Assembly: GCA_019912545.1 (NCBI GenBank)
Contig: JAIOIK010000138.1
Span: 1 to 64,000 of the forward strand
DNA: 64,000 nt
Reading direction: 5' to 3'
DNA from: Ignavibacteria bacterium
GTDB lineage: Bacteria; Bacteroidota; Ignavibacteria; Tepidaquicellales; OLB5
The translations under genes were made by a program, and so were the position numbers. Shown here in pieces: positions 1-9,482 of this stretch. Below the pieces are notes generated by a model, which saw only the letters and a list, made by a program, of their open reading frames with translations, searched no databases and was not told the DNA's origin. Each line of letters opens with the position of its first letter. Within the stretch, counting starts at the first letter, position 1.

Positions 1-119
1 GAGGCTGTCTCAAAACCAGTGGGACAGACATTCCTGTCTGTCGAAAACAACATTTATGATTAATAATCACAGACAAGAATGTCTGTGCCACTGAAAAATG
101 GAACTTTTGAGACAGCCTC
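1..119. repeat. Compound inverted repeat: 15-bp perfect terminal inverted repeats (GAGGCTGTCTCAAAA / TTTTGAGACAGCCTC) enclosing two convergent GTGG-hairpin REP-like units
   Basis: 1-15 is the exact reverse complement of 105-119. GTGG (19-22) + GACAGACA-TTCC-TGTCTGTC (23-42). CACAGACA-AGAA-TGTCTGTG (68-87) + CCAC (88-91). Confidence 0.85.
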
Positions 120-267
120 TTCAGGTCGTGGATTAAAACAAAAAACCGTAACGGCTTTAGCCGCTAATTGATGAAACCGATAAGAATCGAATTATTGCAA
201 GAAATAAGCATGGATTTAAAAGAGCACTTTGTGACTTCACTCTCTTCGCTCATTCAGAATGACACAC

Positions 268-1928
268 TTACTTAACAAGCATCATCTTCTTCGTCTGAAC
301 ATACTCTCCTGCTATAATAGAATAAAAATAAACTCCGGTGGCAAGACCAGCTGCATCAAAATCAACGCTGTATTTGCCGGCATTTAATTTCTGCTGAACA
401 AGCCGCGCTATTTCTTTGCCGGTTATATCGTAAACACTGATCTTCACTTCTGTTGCTTTGATAATATCGAATCTAATTACCGTACTTGGATTAAAGGGAT
501 TGGGGAAATTCTGGGATAATGAATAACTCTTTGGAATCTCACCACCAGTATTAATTACTACACCAGGCATGGGTTCTGGGCAAAATTTGTCATACATTTG
601 ATAAACTTTGCAGACCGGCGATCCAACATCTGTAAAACTGGCGCTGCCAGGACACGTTGAAAGCGAATAAGTAAAATGAAAACCATAGCGTGAATTACCC
701 GTTTTTGACAGACTTGGATAAATTTGATCACACCAAGGGCAAGCTGTTTCACTCTCAGGTATTACACACCCGAAGGTTGCCGGATTAACCCAGCTACCTC
801 CATTGTTTGTAGAATAGGAGCCGTAAATACTATTAAAATGGTAACCATAAACAGAAGTATCCCTTCTTACTGTTGAGAATAGACAAGACAAATAGGAACC
901 GTCATTTGAAAAAGCTATTGAAGGGTGAGATACCGGAGTCATTCCAACCTGTATTCGCCTTAGGTTATTATTGAATCCTGTGGTATCTGAAATGAATGAA
1001 TTTGGTATATTACTCCAGTCAGCAATACGTACCGGCTGCCCGCCGTTAATTCCCGGTGACCACATAATAACTTTCGAGCCCGTTGCCGTTGGATTCATGC
1101 CAGAGCCTAATGTACTTAGGCAACATAAGGTTGAGTTGTACCCGGCTTATATACAACATCAGCAGCATACCACGGTGAAACTTGAGTACCGTTTACATTT
1201 ACAGTATTTGGAATTACCGTGAATACCGCACCGAAAGTATTACCGCTATCGGTTGATTCACGAGCCTTAAACTCAGCAGGCGAGCCGTTCCACCACATTA
1301 TGAATACATTCTGTCCTTTAGAACTTGTGGCAATATAATACCTGGCATTTGTCTGAAGTAGAGTTATAAATGTAGCAGAGGAAAAAATATTACTGGAATA
1401 ATCATACTTCCTGAAAAAAAGGCTGTCACCTCTTGCATAAGCACATGCCAGGTTTGGATATGTAAGCGGAGATGAAATAACTGCGCCGCCTTGTGTGTGA
1501 AGCGCATTAATTGTAAACGAGCCTGACCCAAGCTGAACATCTGCGGCAACATAACCGCCAGTCGAAAATCCAAAACCGGAAATCGAAATAGTTCTGAATC
1601 CATTTATCACCAGAGGTATCATATCAGGGTAAGCCGTATTTGAGTCGAATACAGGAATTCCGGTCAATCCCCAATATTGCCCTGCATCACTGGTAAAACT
1701 GAAATAAGTCCTTCTCGCCGTGGGATTTCTTGCATTCAAAGAATCCGTATAATCACTGACAATTACAACAGTATCTTCACTCGCCCAGATCTTCTTCAGG
1801 TTATTTCCGTTTGTCACGTAATCGTAATATTGGGTGAGTCCGGGAACAGAATGCAAAGTGTCAATCGGTTGGGATAGTGTATTGTTAATAAAGAAAAGCG
1901 CTATGAATGTTAAAGTAAGAATTTTCAT
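268..1928 (-). pseudogene. T9SS type A sorting-domain secreted protein, split by a frameshift (N-terminal ORF 1116..1928, C-terminal ORF 268..1098)
   Basis: N-terminal ORF has a signal peptide (MKILTLTFIALFFINNTLS); C-terminal ORF has SLSQNFPNPFNPSTVIRFDI...KKMMLVK. Adjacent frames join across a stop at 1116-1118. Confidence 0.75.
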
Positions 1929-2061
1929 GTTACCTCCTTGATTCTCAGTAAAGTTAAGAAAGCAATTTTGTATGTGTAAATATACTCAACTATTTAAGGA
2001 AATAGCATTCCATTTCTGATATGGCAATTATATGCAGTTGCAAATCTAAGCTCTAAAAAAA

Positions 2062-3438
2062 CTAAATCTTATCAAATTTAGCGGTAAAGTGCCTCAGGAA
2101 TTCAGGCTCTTCAACAATCTTCAGGCCTTTAACTTTTTCTTTCCCTGTTAAGAGTAACTCAAATACTTCAATTACATATTCAATGTGGCTTTGAGTGTAA
2201 ACTCTGCGCGGTATTGCAAGCCTTACAAGTTCATTTGGTGCGGGGATAAGTTTGCCATCTTCATCATACTTGCCGAACATAACTGAGCCTATTTCAACCG
2301 AGCGGATGCCGCCCTTTGTATATAACTCGCATACCATAGCCTGCCCGGGGTATTCTTCCACCGGTATGTGCGGGTAAAAAGCTTTCGCATCTATATATAC
2401 AGCATGCCCGCCAATGGGATAAATAAGCGGCACACCCATTTTATATAATTTCTCGCCAAGGTATGCTGTGCTGCGTATTCTGTATTTCAGGTAGTCCGGT
2501 TCAAACACTTCCTGGAGTCCGACTGCAATAGCTTCCATGCTTCTGCCCGAGAGTCCCCCGTATGTTGCAAACCCTTCCGTGATTATCAGCAGATTTGTGC
2601 ATGCATCAGCAAGCGATTTATCTTTCACTGCGAGGAATCCGCCCATATTTACAAGTCCGTCTTTTTTCGCGCTCATTACACAGCCGTCAGCAAGCGAAAA
2701 CATTTCCTGTGCAATTTGCTTATAGGTTTTGACTTCGTAGCCCTTTTCGCGGTGATTTACATAGTATGAATTTTCGGCGATACGGCAGCAATCCAAAAAG
2801 TATTTAACTTTGTATTTACTGCAAACATTTTTAACTTCTATTGCATTCTGCATGCTGACGGGCTGGCCTCCGCCACTGTTATTTGTTACTGTCAGGATCA
2901 CTCCTCCAATGTTTTCTGCGCCGTATTTAATAATATGCTCTTCAAGAGCTTTTATATCCATGTTGCCTTTAAACGGCCTGTCGAGCATCGGGTGTTTTGC
3001 TTCTTCAACGGGTATATCAAATGCTTCAGCTCCGGAAAATTCTATATTAGCCCTGGTTGTATCAAAATGCGTATTACTTAAGAATACTTTTCCTTTGCCT
3101 CCAAGGTAGCCGTACAAAATTCTTTCTGCAGCCCTGCCCTGGTGTGTTGGCAAAATGTACTCGTAACCTGTAAGATCTTTTATCACGGCTTCCATCTTGA
3201 GCCAGCTTCTGGAACCGGCATAAGCTTCATCGCCGTCCATCATTGCAGCCCATTGCTTTGAGCTCATGGCAGAGGTACCGCTATCGGTCAAAAGGTCTAT
3301 CAGCACGTGCTCGCTCTTAAGCATGAATGGATTAAAATGTGCAGATTTCAGATATCCAATTCGTTCTTCTTCGGTGGTAACACTTAAGGGTTCAATTTCT
3401 TTTATCTTAAAAGGTTCAATTATGGTTTTAAATGACAT
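2062..3438 (-). CDS. tnaA: Tryptophanase / beta-eliminating lyase (PLP)
   Basis: LLTDSGT, GDEAYAGSRS, PTHQGR, SAKKDGLVNMGG, IPRRVYTQSH, FLRHFTAKF; closer to tryptophanase than tyrosine phenol-lyase by motif comparison from memory. Confidence 0.82.
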   Translation of the reverse strand: MSFKTIIEPFKIKEIEPLSVTTEEERIGYLKSAHFNPFMLKSEHVLIDLLTDSGTSAMSSKQWAAMMDGDEAYAGSRSWLKMEAVIKDLTGYEYILPTHQGRAAERILYGYLGGKGKVFLSNTHFDTTRANIEFSGAEAFDIPVEEAKHPMLDRPFKGNMDIKALEEHIIKYGAENIGGVILTVTNNSGGGQPVSMQNAIEVKNVCSKYKVKYFLDCCRIAENSYYVNHREKGYEVKTYKQIAQEMFSLADGCVMSAKKDGLVNMGGFLAVKDKSLADACTNLLIITEGFATYGGLSGRSMEAIAVGLQEVFEPDYLKYRIRSTAYLGEKLYKMGVPLIYPIGGHAVYIDAKAFYPHIPVEEYPGQAMVCELYTKGGIRSVEIGSVMFGKYDEDGKLIPAPNELVRLAIPRRVYTQSHIEYVIEVFELLLTGKEKVKGLKIVEEPEFLRHFTAKFDKI

Positions 3439-3553
3439 ATTTTTAGCTTGAGTGCTTGTTTAATTATACAAAATTAGTCATAATAATTCCCTTAAATTAT
3501 GATATTTATCATGTAAGAATCTGCAAAAAATTACGGGAATTGATATATTCGGG

Positions 3554-4228
3554 TCAAATTATTCCTGCTTTTTCCATGAGTCCTGAATTTATCTCATGTC
3601 CTCCGTTGAACATACAAAGGTTTGTTTCAATTCCTGCTGAACTTAGCAACTCAATTTGTTTAGTGACAAAATCTTCATTGTAATAAGGATCAGTATTTCC
3701 AAACGCCTGGTAAATTTTCATGGCTCTGAATTTAGGGTAAGCTGAATAATCTATATCATGTGCAACATTGCCGCACCAGAAAACTGCTTTATCAACTTTA
3801 GCTTTGCCTAAGGCAAGCCATCTTGAAAGTGTTGCGGCTCCCTGTGAGAAACCAAGAGCATTAATTTTTAATGAGTACTGTTTTGTAAGAGGTTCAATTT
3901 CTGTTGAAAAGAGCTTATCAAGGTAATTAACGTAATCATTTATATCATTATCTCTATCTTCCTTAGTCATCCACGAGGCTCCAACATCGCCGCTGCTTCC
4001 CTTAATATACAACCTCATCAATCCTTCGGGGGCAACTATAAAACTTCCTCTTTCGGAAAGCTCCCTAAAAACTTTGATGAAATCTCCGGCAAGCTGTTTG
4101 TGGCCGTGAATCACTATCCAAATATCGCGTGTATCTTCACTGATCTCTCCCTGAGTAAAATATCTTGCCGTACGTGTAACCGGGATGTGATGTTCAGCCG
4201 GCATCTTTACTGTTGTAGGCAATAACAA
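3554..4228 (-). CDS. Alpha/beta hydrolase (phospholipase/carboxylesterase-like)
   Basis: GFSQGAA nucleophile elbow and GGHEI near the C-terminus. Confidence 0.7.
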   Translation of the reverse strand: MLLPTTVKMPAEHHIPVTRTARYFTQGEISEDTRDIWIVIHGHKQLAGDFIKVFRELSERGSFIVAPEGLMRLYIKGSSGDVGASWMTKEDRDNDINDYVNYLDKLFSTEIEPLTKQYSLKINALGFSQGAATLSRWLALGKAKVDKAVFWCGNVAHDIDYSAYPKFRAMKIYQAFGNTDPYYNEDFVTKQIELLSSAGIETNLCMFNGGHEINSGLMEKAGII

Positions 4229-4304
4229 ATCTTATCACTGCGTAAACAACAAATAATAAAAATACTGCTGCTAGTATATATATTATGTATTCCAAAAATG
4301 GCTC

Positions 4305-5561
4305 CTATTTTGCTGTTAGAATTTTTCCGCTTACTTCCCCGAAACCAACTTTGTAACCATCTCCCTGGCAATATCCGCTAATTGTCAATGTATCGCCATC
4401 GTTCAAAAATTTCCTTTCTTCTCCGCCAGGCAGCTTGACCGGGTTTTCTCCGCGCCAGGTAAGCTCAAGCATCGAGCCGTATGAATCTTTATCCGGCCCG
4501 CTTATTGTACCGGAAGCCATCATATCACCTGCCTTAGTGTTGCAGCCATTCACCGTGTGGTGTGCAAGCTGCTGCTGAATGTTCCAGTACAGATATTTGA
4601 AGTTTGATCCAGATATCTTTACTGCTTTTTTTTCACTTTCAGTCTTTAACATAACATCCAGAGTTATATCAAATGTTTCATTTTGTGTCCTTAGATATGG
4701 CAGAGGCTCAGGATCCTGCACGGGCCCGTTAACTTTAAAAGGCTCAAGCGCATCCATAGTAACAACCCATGGAGAAATTGAAGTTGCAAAATTCTTTGCT
4801 AAAAAAGGACCTAATGGCTGGTATTCCCACGTTTGTATATCTCTTGCGCTCCAGTCATTTACCAACACCATTCCGAAAATATGGTCATAAGTCTTCTCTA
4901 TTGCAATAGGCTCTCCTAAGGAATTTCCCGTACCTATAAAAAAGCCCATTTCAAGCTCAAAATCCAACAGCTTTGTCGGACCAAATATGGGTGAATCTGC
5001 GTCAGCCGGTTTTGTCTGCCCTTTAGGTCTTACAATATTTGTTCCTGATACTACTATTGAGCTTGCTCTTCCGTGATATGCAATAGGGATGTGAAGCCAG
5101 TTTGGCATCAGAGCATTATCTTTGCCGCGGAACATTGTACCAACATTTGTTGCATGTTCTTTTGAGGAATAAAAATCTGTATAGTCGCCAATTTCAACTG
5201 GCATGCACATTACTGTATCTTTAGCCGGTATCAGCGCAATTTTCTGCAGGTCTTTATCATCACGCAGTAAAGGGTTTCCGTCACTTAACGCTATTTGTAT
5301 AATAGTTCTTACCTGTTTCCACGTCTCTTTGCCGCACTCCATGAAAGCATTAAGGCTGCTCTTTCCGAAAACTTTCTTAGAGCCAAGAAATGTACGCTGG
5401 AAAAATCCTTTATCTTCAAGTATGGATAGATCCAGAACGTAATCTCCGATAGCAACGCCAATAACAGGGCGGCTTCCGACTTTCAGCCTGAACACTCCGT
5501 ACGGCAGGTTCTGAATTGAAAAATGTGAGTCGGGCTTAACATCCAAAAAAGATTTTAACAT
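4305..5561 (-). CDS. fahA: Fumarylacetoacetase (start probably at internal Met, MLKSFLDVKPDSHF)
   Basis: MPVEIGDYTDFYSSKEHATNVGTMFRG, VLVNDWSARDIQTWEYQPLGPFLAKNF, MASGTISGP. Confidence 0.92.
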   Translation of the reverse strand: MLKSFLDVKPDSHFSIQNLPYGVFRLKVGSRPVIGVAIGDYVLDLSILEDKGFFQRTFLGSKKVFGKSSLNAFMECGKETWKQVRTIIQIALSDGNPLLRDDKDLQKIALIPAKDTVMCMPVEIGDYTDFYSSKEHATNVGTMFRGKDNALMPNWLHIPIAYHGRASSIVVSGTNIVRPKGQTKPADADSPIFGPTKLLDFELEMGFFIGTGNSLGEPIAIEKTYDHIFGMVLVNDWSARDIQTWEYQPLGPFLAKNFATSISPWVVTMDALEPFKVNGPVQDPEPLPYLRTQNETFDITLDVMLKTESEKKAVKISGSNFKYLYWNIQQQLAHHTVNGCNTKAGDMMASGTISGPDKDSYGSMLELTWRGENPVKLPGGEERKFLNDGDTLTISGYCQGDGYKVGFGEVSGKILTAK

Positions 5562-5574
5562 TTTGATATTTTGA

Positions 5575-6549
5575 TTATAACAATTCCATTGTTTTGAGGT
5601 CGGCGATCGGTTCATCAAAACTGCAGCTCCCGTAGCTTAGAATAAAATTTTCACGCGCATCTGTAATTTCTTCGTTTGTAACTTCAATTTCCCTGTATTC
5701 AAAACCGCTTTCTTTAAATTCAAATTCGTAAGGGTCTTCATCATTTAATATCTCAAGAAGCTCTTCTTCATCAAGATTATTTGTATATGCCAGTATCGCA
5801 GCTCCAAAAACATTAAAGAATCCGTGCATATAAGAAGATACTTCTTCATTATAATGCTTTATCGGGTGATGCAGACCGGCAGTACATTTCATAGGAACAT
5901 CAAATTCACAGCAGGTCATAATGGCAAATGCGATCTGTTCCGCTGCCGGAAAGCTTGAAGGCTCAACTCCACCGGTACGGATCTTAAATCCGCAGCTTCT
6001 ATCCAGGCCGGCAATTGATTCAACAACGCTGATTATCCTTGCTTCGTGATCTTGCTTCAAATTCGCCTCAAAGAAAATGGGTATGTTCTTTCCAAACGTC
6101 TTTTCCAGCCTGTCATACACAGATATCATTAGCTCGGGCATATCATCTATGCGTTCGTTTATGAACAATTCATTTGGCAGGCGAACTTCCAACGCATCAA
6201 TTGAAGCAGCCGCCTCAAATTTGTTTTTGAAGCTGCTGATAAGTTCAATATCATTTATTATGTTGTTATCGAATTCAGAAACAGTTTCGCCGCCGGTTCC
6301 AATTATAGAAAGTGGTACAATGCCCTCAATCGTCATTCCGTTCATAATTTCTTCCAGTTCCGGAAGTCTTTTTGCCGGGATAATAAACTTATTCAGCATC
6401 CATTTGTATTCACCCTGTGAATAAAATATGTAATTTTGGAATGCCTGGGCAAGCTCAAGGCTTGCCGGCGGAAATAGTCCGGCATAATCTATTATCTTAT
6501 CAGCGAAAGCTTTCAGGCTGATCACTGGTTTTGTGTGATTGGTGGTCAT
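5575..6549 (-). CDS. Conserved hypothetical protein upstream of fahA
   Basis: Long ORF (324 aa) with good coding character, probably in an operon with fahA. Confidence 0.7.
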   Translation of the reverse strand: MTTNHTKPVISLKAFADKIIDYAGLFPPASLELAQAFQNYIFYSQGEYKWMLNKFIIPAKRLPELEEIMNGMTIEGIVPLSIIGTGGETVSEFDNNIINDIELISSFKNKFEAAASIDALEVRLPNELFINERIDDMPELMISVYDRLEKTFGKNIPIFFEANLKQDHEARIISVVESIAGLDRSCGFKIRTGGVEPSSFPAAEQIAFAIMTCCEFDVPMKCTAGLHHPIKHYNEEVSSYMHGFFNVFGAAILAYTNNLDEEELLEILNDEDPYEFEFKESGFEYREIEVTNEEITDARENFILSYGSCSFDEPIADLKTMELL

Positions 6550-6813
6550 TTACGTCCGGGATTTTCCGGAATTCATTAATTTTAAACAGGTATATGGCAA
6601 ACATAACCAATAATACAGTTAAATAAAATTGAGTAAAATTTCACGATAAGTTCATATTATAGAACAAATTGATATTCGGAAAATATTCAATCGTGTAAAT
6701 ACTGTAAATTTTCAAGTGTTTTATGTTTTTCTATAATAGGTTATCTTGGCATCACTAAGAAAAATTAAAAGCTCAAAACAAAATTCAGATCATTTGGAAA
6801 ACTTCAGGGATCA

Positions 6814-7767
6814 ATGAAAACACTTGGAAACAGCTTATTCTCACTTGGAATTCCGGTACTTTATGGATTTGTTCTAAGAGCATTTTTCCTTGATGATCTT
6901 TCTTCCCTTGCGGCAGGAATAGCATCATTTGCTTTTATTGTGCTTGGACCAATGTGTATAGGAGCTTTAACCGCTGCTCTTGCTCCCAAAGAATGGTCAA
7001 TGAATGTTGTGTACAGTTTATTTGCTCCATGGGCAGTAATACTCATCTTCCTTGCGCTCACCTTCGTGTTGAAATTCGAAGGTGGGATCTGCCTGATTAT
7101 GGCACTTCCGGTTTTTCTGTTATGTGCAAGTATTGGCGGATTTATCATCTGGCTTGTGCGCCGCCACAAGTTGAACAATAAGATCAATGTTATAGCCACA
7201 GTACTGATCCCCTTCCTTGTTTCACCCATTGAAAAGACAATTGATTTCAAGCCTCAGAATTATGAAGCATATACTACAATAATTATTGAAGCGCCGAAAG
7301 AAAAAATATGGGAAAACGTAGTGAGAGTAAAAGAGATAAAAGAAATTGAAGATAATGGAAAGCTTTCAAAGTATATTGGATTCCCCCGGCCAATAAAAGC
7401 AGAGCTGGATACTCTTTCTGCTGGAGGAAAGAGAAAAGCTATTTTTGATAAGGGGCTCGTTTTCGATGAAACTGTACTGGCATATGAGCATGAAAAGAAA
7501 ATGAACTTCAGCATTACTCCATTAACAGAAGAGATACCTCCAACTACTCTTGATGAGCATGTAACCGTTGGCGGTAGATATTTTACTGTGCTTGACGGCA
7601 CATATGAGATCGAGCCGCTATCACCGGGCAAATATAAACTTATTTTATACAGCCATTTCAGGCTTACCACATCATTCAATTTTTATTCCGGCCTGTGGGC
7701 TGAGCTGATAATGAAAGATATTCAGGATAATATTCTTCAGATCATAAAAAAGCGAAGTGCAATTTAG
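6814..7767 (+). CDS. Membrane protein with C-terminal SRPBCC/START-like domain
   Basis: Four hydrophobic N-terminal segments, then IEAPKEKIWENVV... domain. Confidence 0.6.
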   Translation: MKTLGNSLFSLGIPVLYGFVLRAFFLDDLSSLAAGIASFAFIVLGPMCIGALTAALAPKEWSMNVVYSLFAPWAVILIFLALTFVLKFEGGICLIMALPVFLLCASIGGFIIWLVRRHKLNNKINVIATVLIPFLVSPIEKTIDFKPQNYEAYTTIIIEAPKEKIWENVVRVKEIKEIEDNGKLSKYIGFPRPIKAELDTLSAGGKRKAIFDKGLVFDETVLAYEHEKKMNFSITPLTEEIPPTTLDEHVTVGGRYFTVLDGTYEIEPLSPGKYKLILYSHFRLTTSFNFYSGLWAELIMKDIQDNILQIIKKRSAI

Positions 7768-7855
7768 GTCTGGCACACAAACCTGTAAATGCGGCAATTC
7801 AAAAAATAAACCGTTTTGTGACTGCTCGCATCTTAATTTAAATTTTAAAGGATGA
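7757..7855 (+). CDS. CDGSH-like micro-ORF (32 aa, GTG start): MQFRSGTQTCKCGNSKNKPFCDCSHLNLNFKG
   Basis: CxCxxSxxxPxCDxSH ligand pattern; stop overlaps the next ATG (GGATGACT); absent from ORF track. Confidence 0.55.
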   Translation: MQFRSGTQTCKCGNSKNKPFCDCSHLNLNFKG

Positions 7856-8190
7856 CTACAAATTATTCATATGATACTCTGAGCGAAGCATTAAACGGTC
7901 TTGCTAAACGTGGATTTACGAAGAATTTCAATATCCAGAGTGATTGCATTGAATGTAAGGATATTGAGCTTAAACTGCATCCTGATGATTTTGAAATTTT
8001 AGAAATATACAGGTTCGAAGGTGACTCTAACCCGGGAGACGAAGAAGTTGTTTATGCAATTGAATCTAAGGGTGGAGTCAAGGGCGTATTTGTAACTGCA
8101 TTCGGAATTTACAGCGATGAATTATCAAATGAACTCGTTCAGAAACTCAAAATTGAGAGAAAAACCCTACATTCAGAGTATGCCCTTTAA
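7852..8190 (+). CDS. Small conserved protein (often annotated 'phosphoribosylpyrophosphate synthetase' in Bacteroidetes)
   Basis: YSYDTLSEALNGLAKRGFTKNF...LHPDDFEILEIYRFEGDSNPGDEEVVYAI. Confidence 0.65.
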   Translation: MTTNYSYDTLSEALNGLAKRGFTKNFNIQSDCIECKDIELKLHPDDFEILEIYRFEGDSNPGDEEVVYAIESKGGVKGVFVTAFGIYSDELSNELVQKLKIERKTLHSEYAL

Positions 8191-9331
8191 ACCGGAAATA
8201 ATATCACTAAAAAATGCACGCTATTTAGCCCTGCACAACCAATTCCTATTGGATACTCATGTTAATAATTCAAAAAAGGATCTGCTCAAAATAATTGAGA
8301 ACATTGGATATGTACAGATTGATACTATTTCAATAATAGAGCGTGCCCATAAGCATATACTATGGACGCGTTTTGCAGGATACAAAAACGAAATGCTGGA
8401 TGAGCTGATCGATAAAGATAAAAAAGTATTTGAGTTCTGGGATCACGCTGCTTCTTATGTACCAATGAAGCATTACAGGTTCACCTTGCCCAGAAAACAA
8501 ATGTATGAGCGTAAATACGGGCACTGGGGCGCAAAGAATAAGAAGCTTTTAAAGTATATAATGGATAGGATCACAGCAGAGGGTCCGCTGCAATCAAAGG
8601 ATTTTGAAGATCCCTCAAAACGGGGTGCGTGGTGGGATTGGAAGCCGTCAAAAGACGGGCTTGAATATCTTTTCCACACCGGCAAGCTTGCAGTTAAGGC
8701 AAGAAAGAACTTTCAGAAAGTTTACGATCTCCCGGAAAGAGTAATCCCTTCAGGCATCAATGATACAATCCCAACAGAAGAAGAATACTCCGCGCATTTG
8801 ATAATGAAGGCGATTAATGCAAACGGATTCGCCTCTGAAAAAGAAATGACATACTTAAGGTATCATAACAGATCAGTAACACCCGAAGTTATCAACCGGC
8901 TGATTGAAGAAAAAACAATTATTCCCTTAATTATAGCTGGACTTGAAAGCGAACTTTACTATACAACTAAAAAACATCTTAAACAGCTTGATAAAAAGAA
9001 AACAGTGAGCGAGATCCACATCCTCTCTCCATTTGATAATCTTGTAATTCAGAGAAAACGGCTAAAGGCTTTGTTTAATTTTGATTATACTATTGAGTGC
9101 TACGTGCCTGCCGCTAAACGGAAATTCGGTTACTTCTGCATGCCGGTTCTCTCAGGAGATAACATTGTTGGAAGGATAGATGCAAAAGCTGATAGAAAAG
9201 AAAATACTCTGAAGATCATCAATATATACTATGAAAATGAATTTAAGAAGAACAAAGTGTTCGATCTTGAGCTCAGAAAAAAACTGCAGGAACTTGCTCT
9301 TTTTTCGGGATGCAGCAATGTTTCGGGCTAA
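8180..9331 (+). CDS. YcaQ/AlkX-like winged-helix DNA glycosylase family protein
   Basis: IGYVQIDTISIIERAHKHILWTR, FEFWDHAASYVPM, LSPFDNLVIQRKRLKALFNFDY. Start taken at MPFKPEI; ORF is open from 8117. Confidence 0.8.
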   Translation: MPFKPEIISLKNARYLALHNQFLLDTHVNNSKKDLLKIIENIGYVQIDTISIIERAHKHILWTRFAGYKNEMLDELIDKDKKVFEFWDHAASYVPMKHYRFTLPRKQMYERKYGHWGAKNKKLLKYIMDRITAEGPLQSKDFEDPSKRGAWWDWKPSKDGLEYLFHTGKLAVKARKNFQKVYDLPERVIPSGINDTIPTEEEYSAHLIMKAINANGFASEKEMTYLRYHNRSVTPEVINRLIEEKTIIPLIIAGLESELYYTTKKHLKQLDKKKTVSEIHILSPFDNLVIQRKRLKALFNFDYTIECYVPAAKRKFGYFCMPVLSGDNIVGRIDAKADRKENTLKIINIYYENEFKKNKVFDLELRKKLQELALFSGCSNVSG

Positions 9332-9482
9332 AGCAGAAATCTCCGATTCCTGTAAGAAAATGAGCAATATTACAACTTAATACCATATAGTTACATAATT
9401 TTACACGGGATTGAATCATATCATGTTATCTTTGTGTTGATACAAATAGACACATGTTTTTTTATAAAATAATCAAATAGAT

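Noticed and set aside
2062-3438. Tyrosine phenol-lyase instead of tryptophanase
   Set aside because: C-terminal motifs (IRSVEIGS, PRRVYTQSH, FLRHFTAKF) read closer to tryptophanase; residual uncertainty kept in the confidence.
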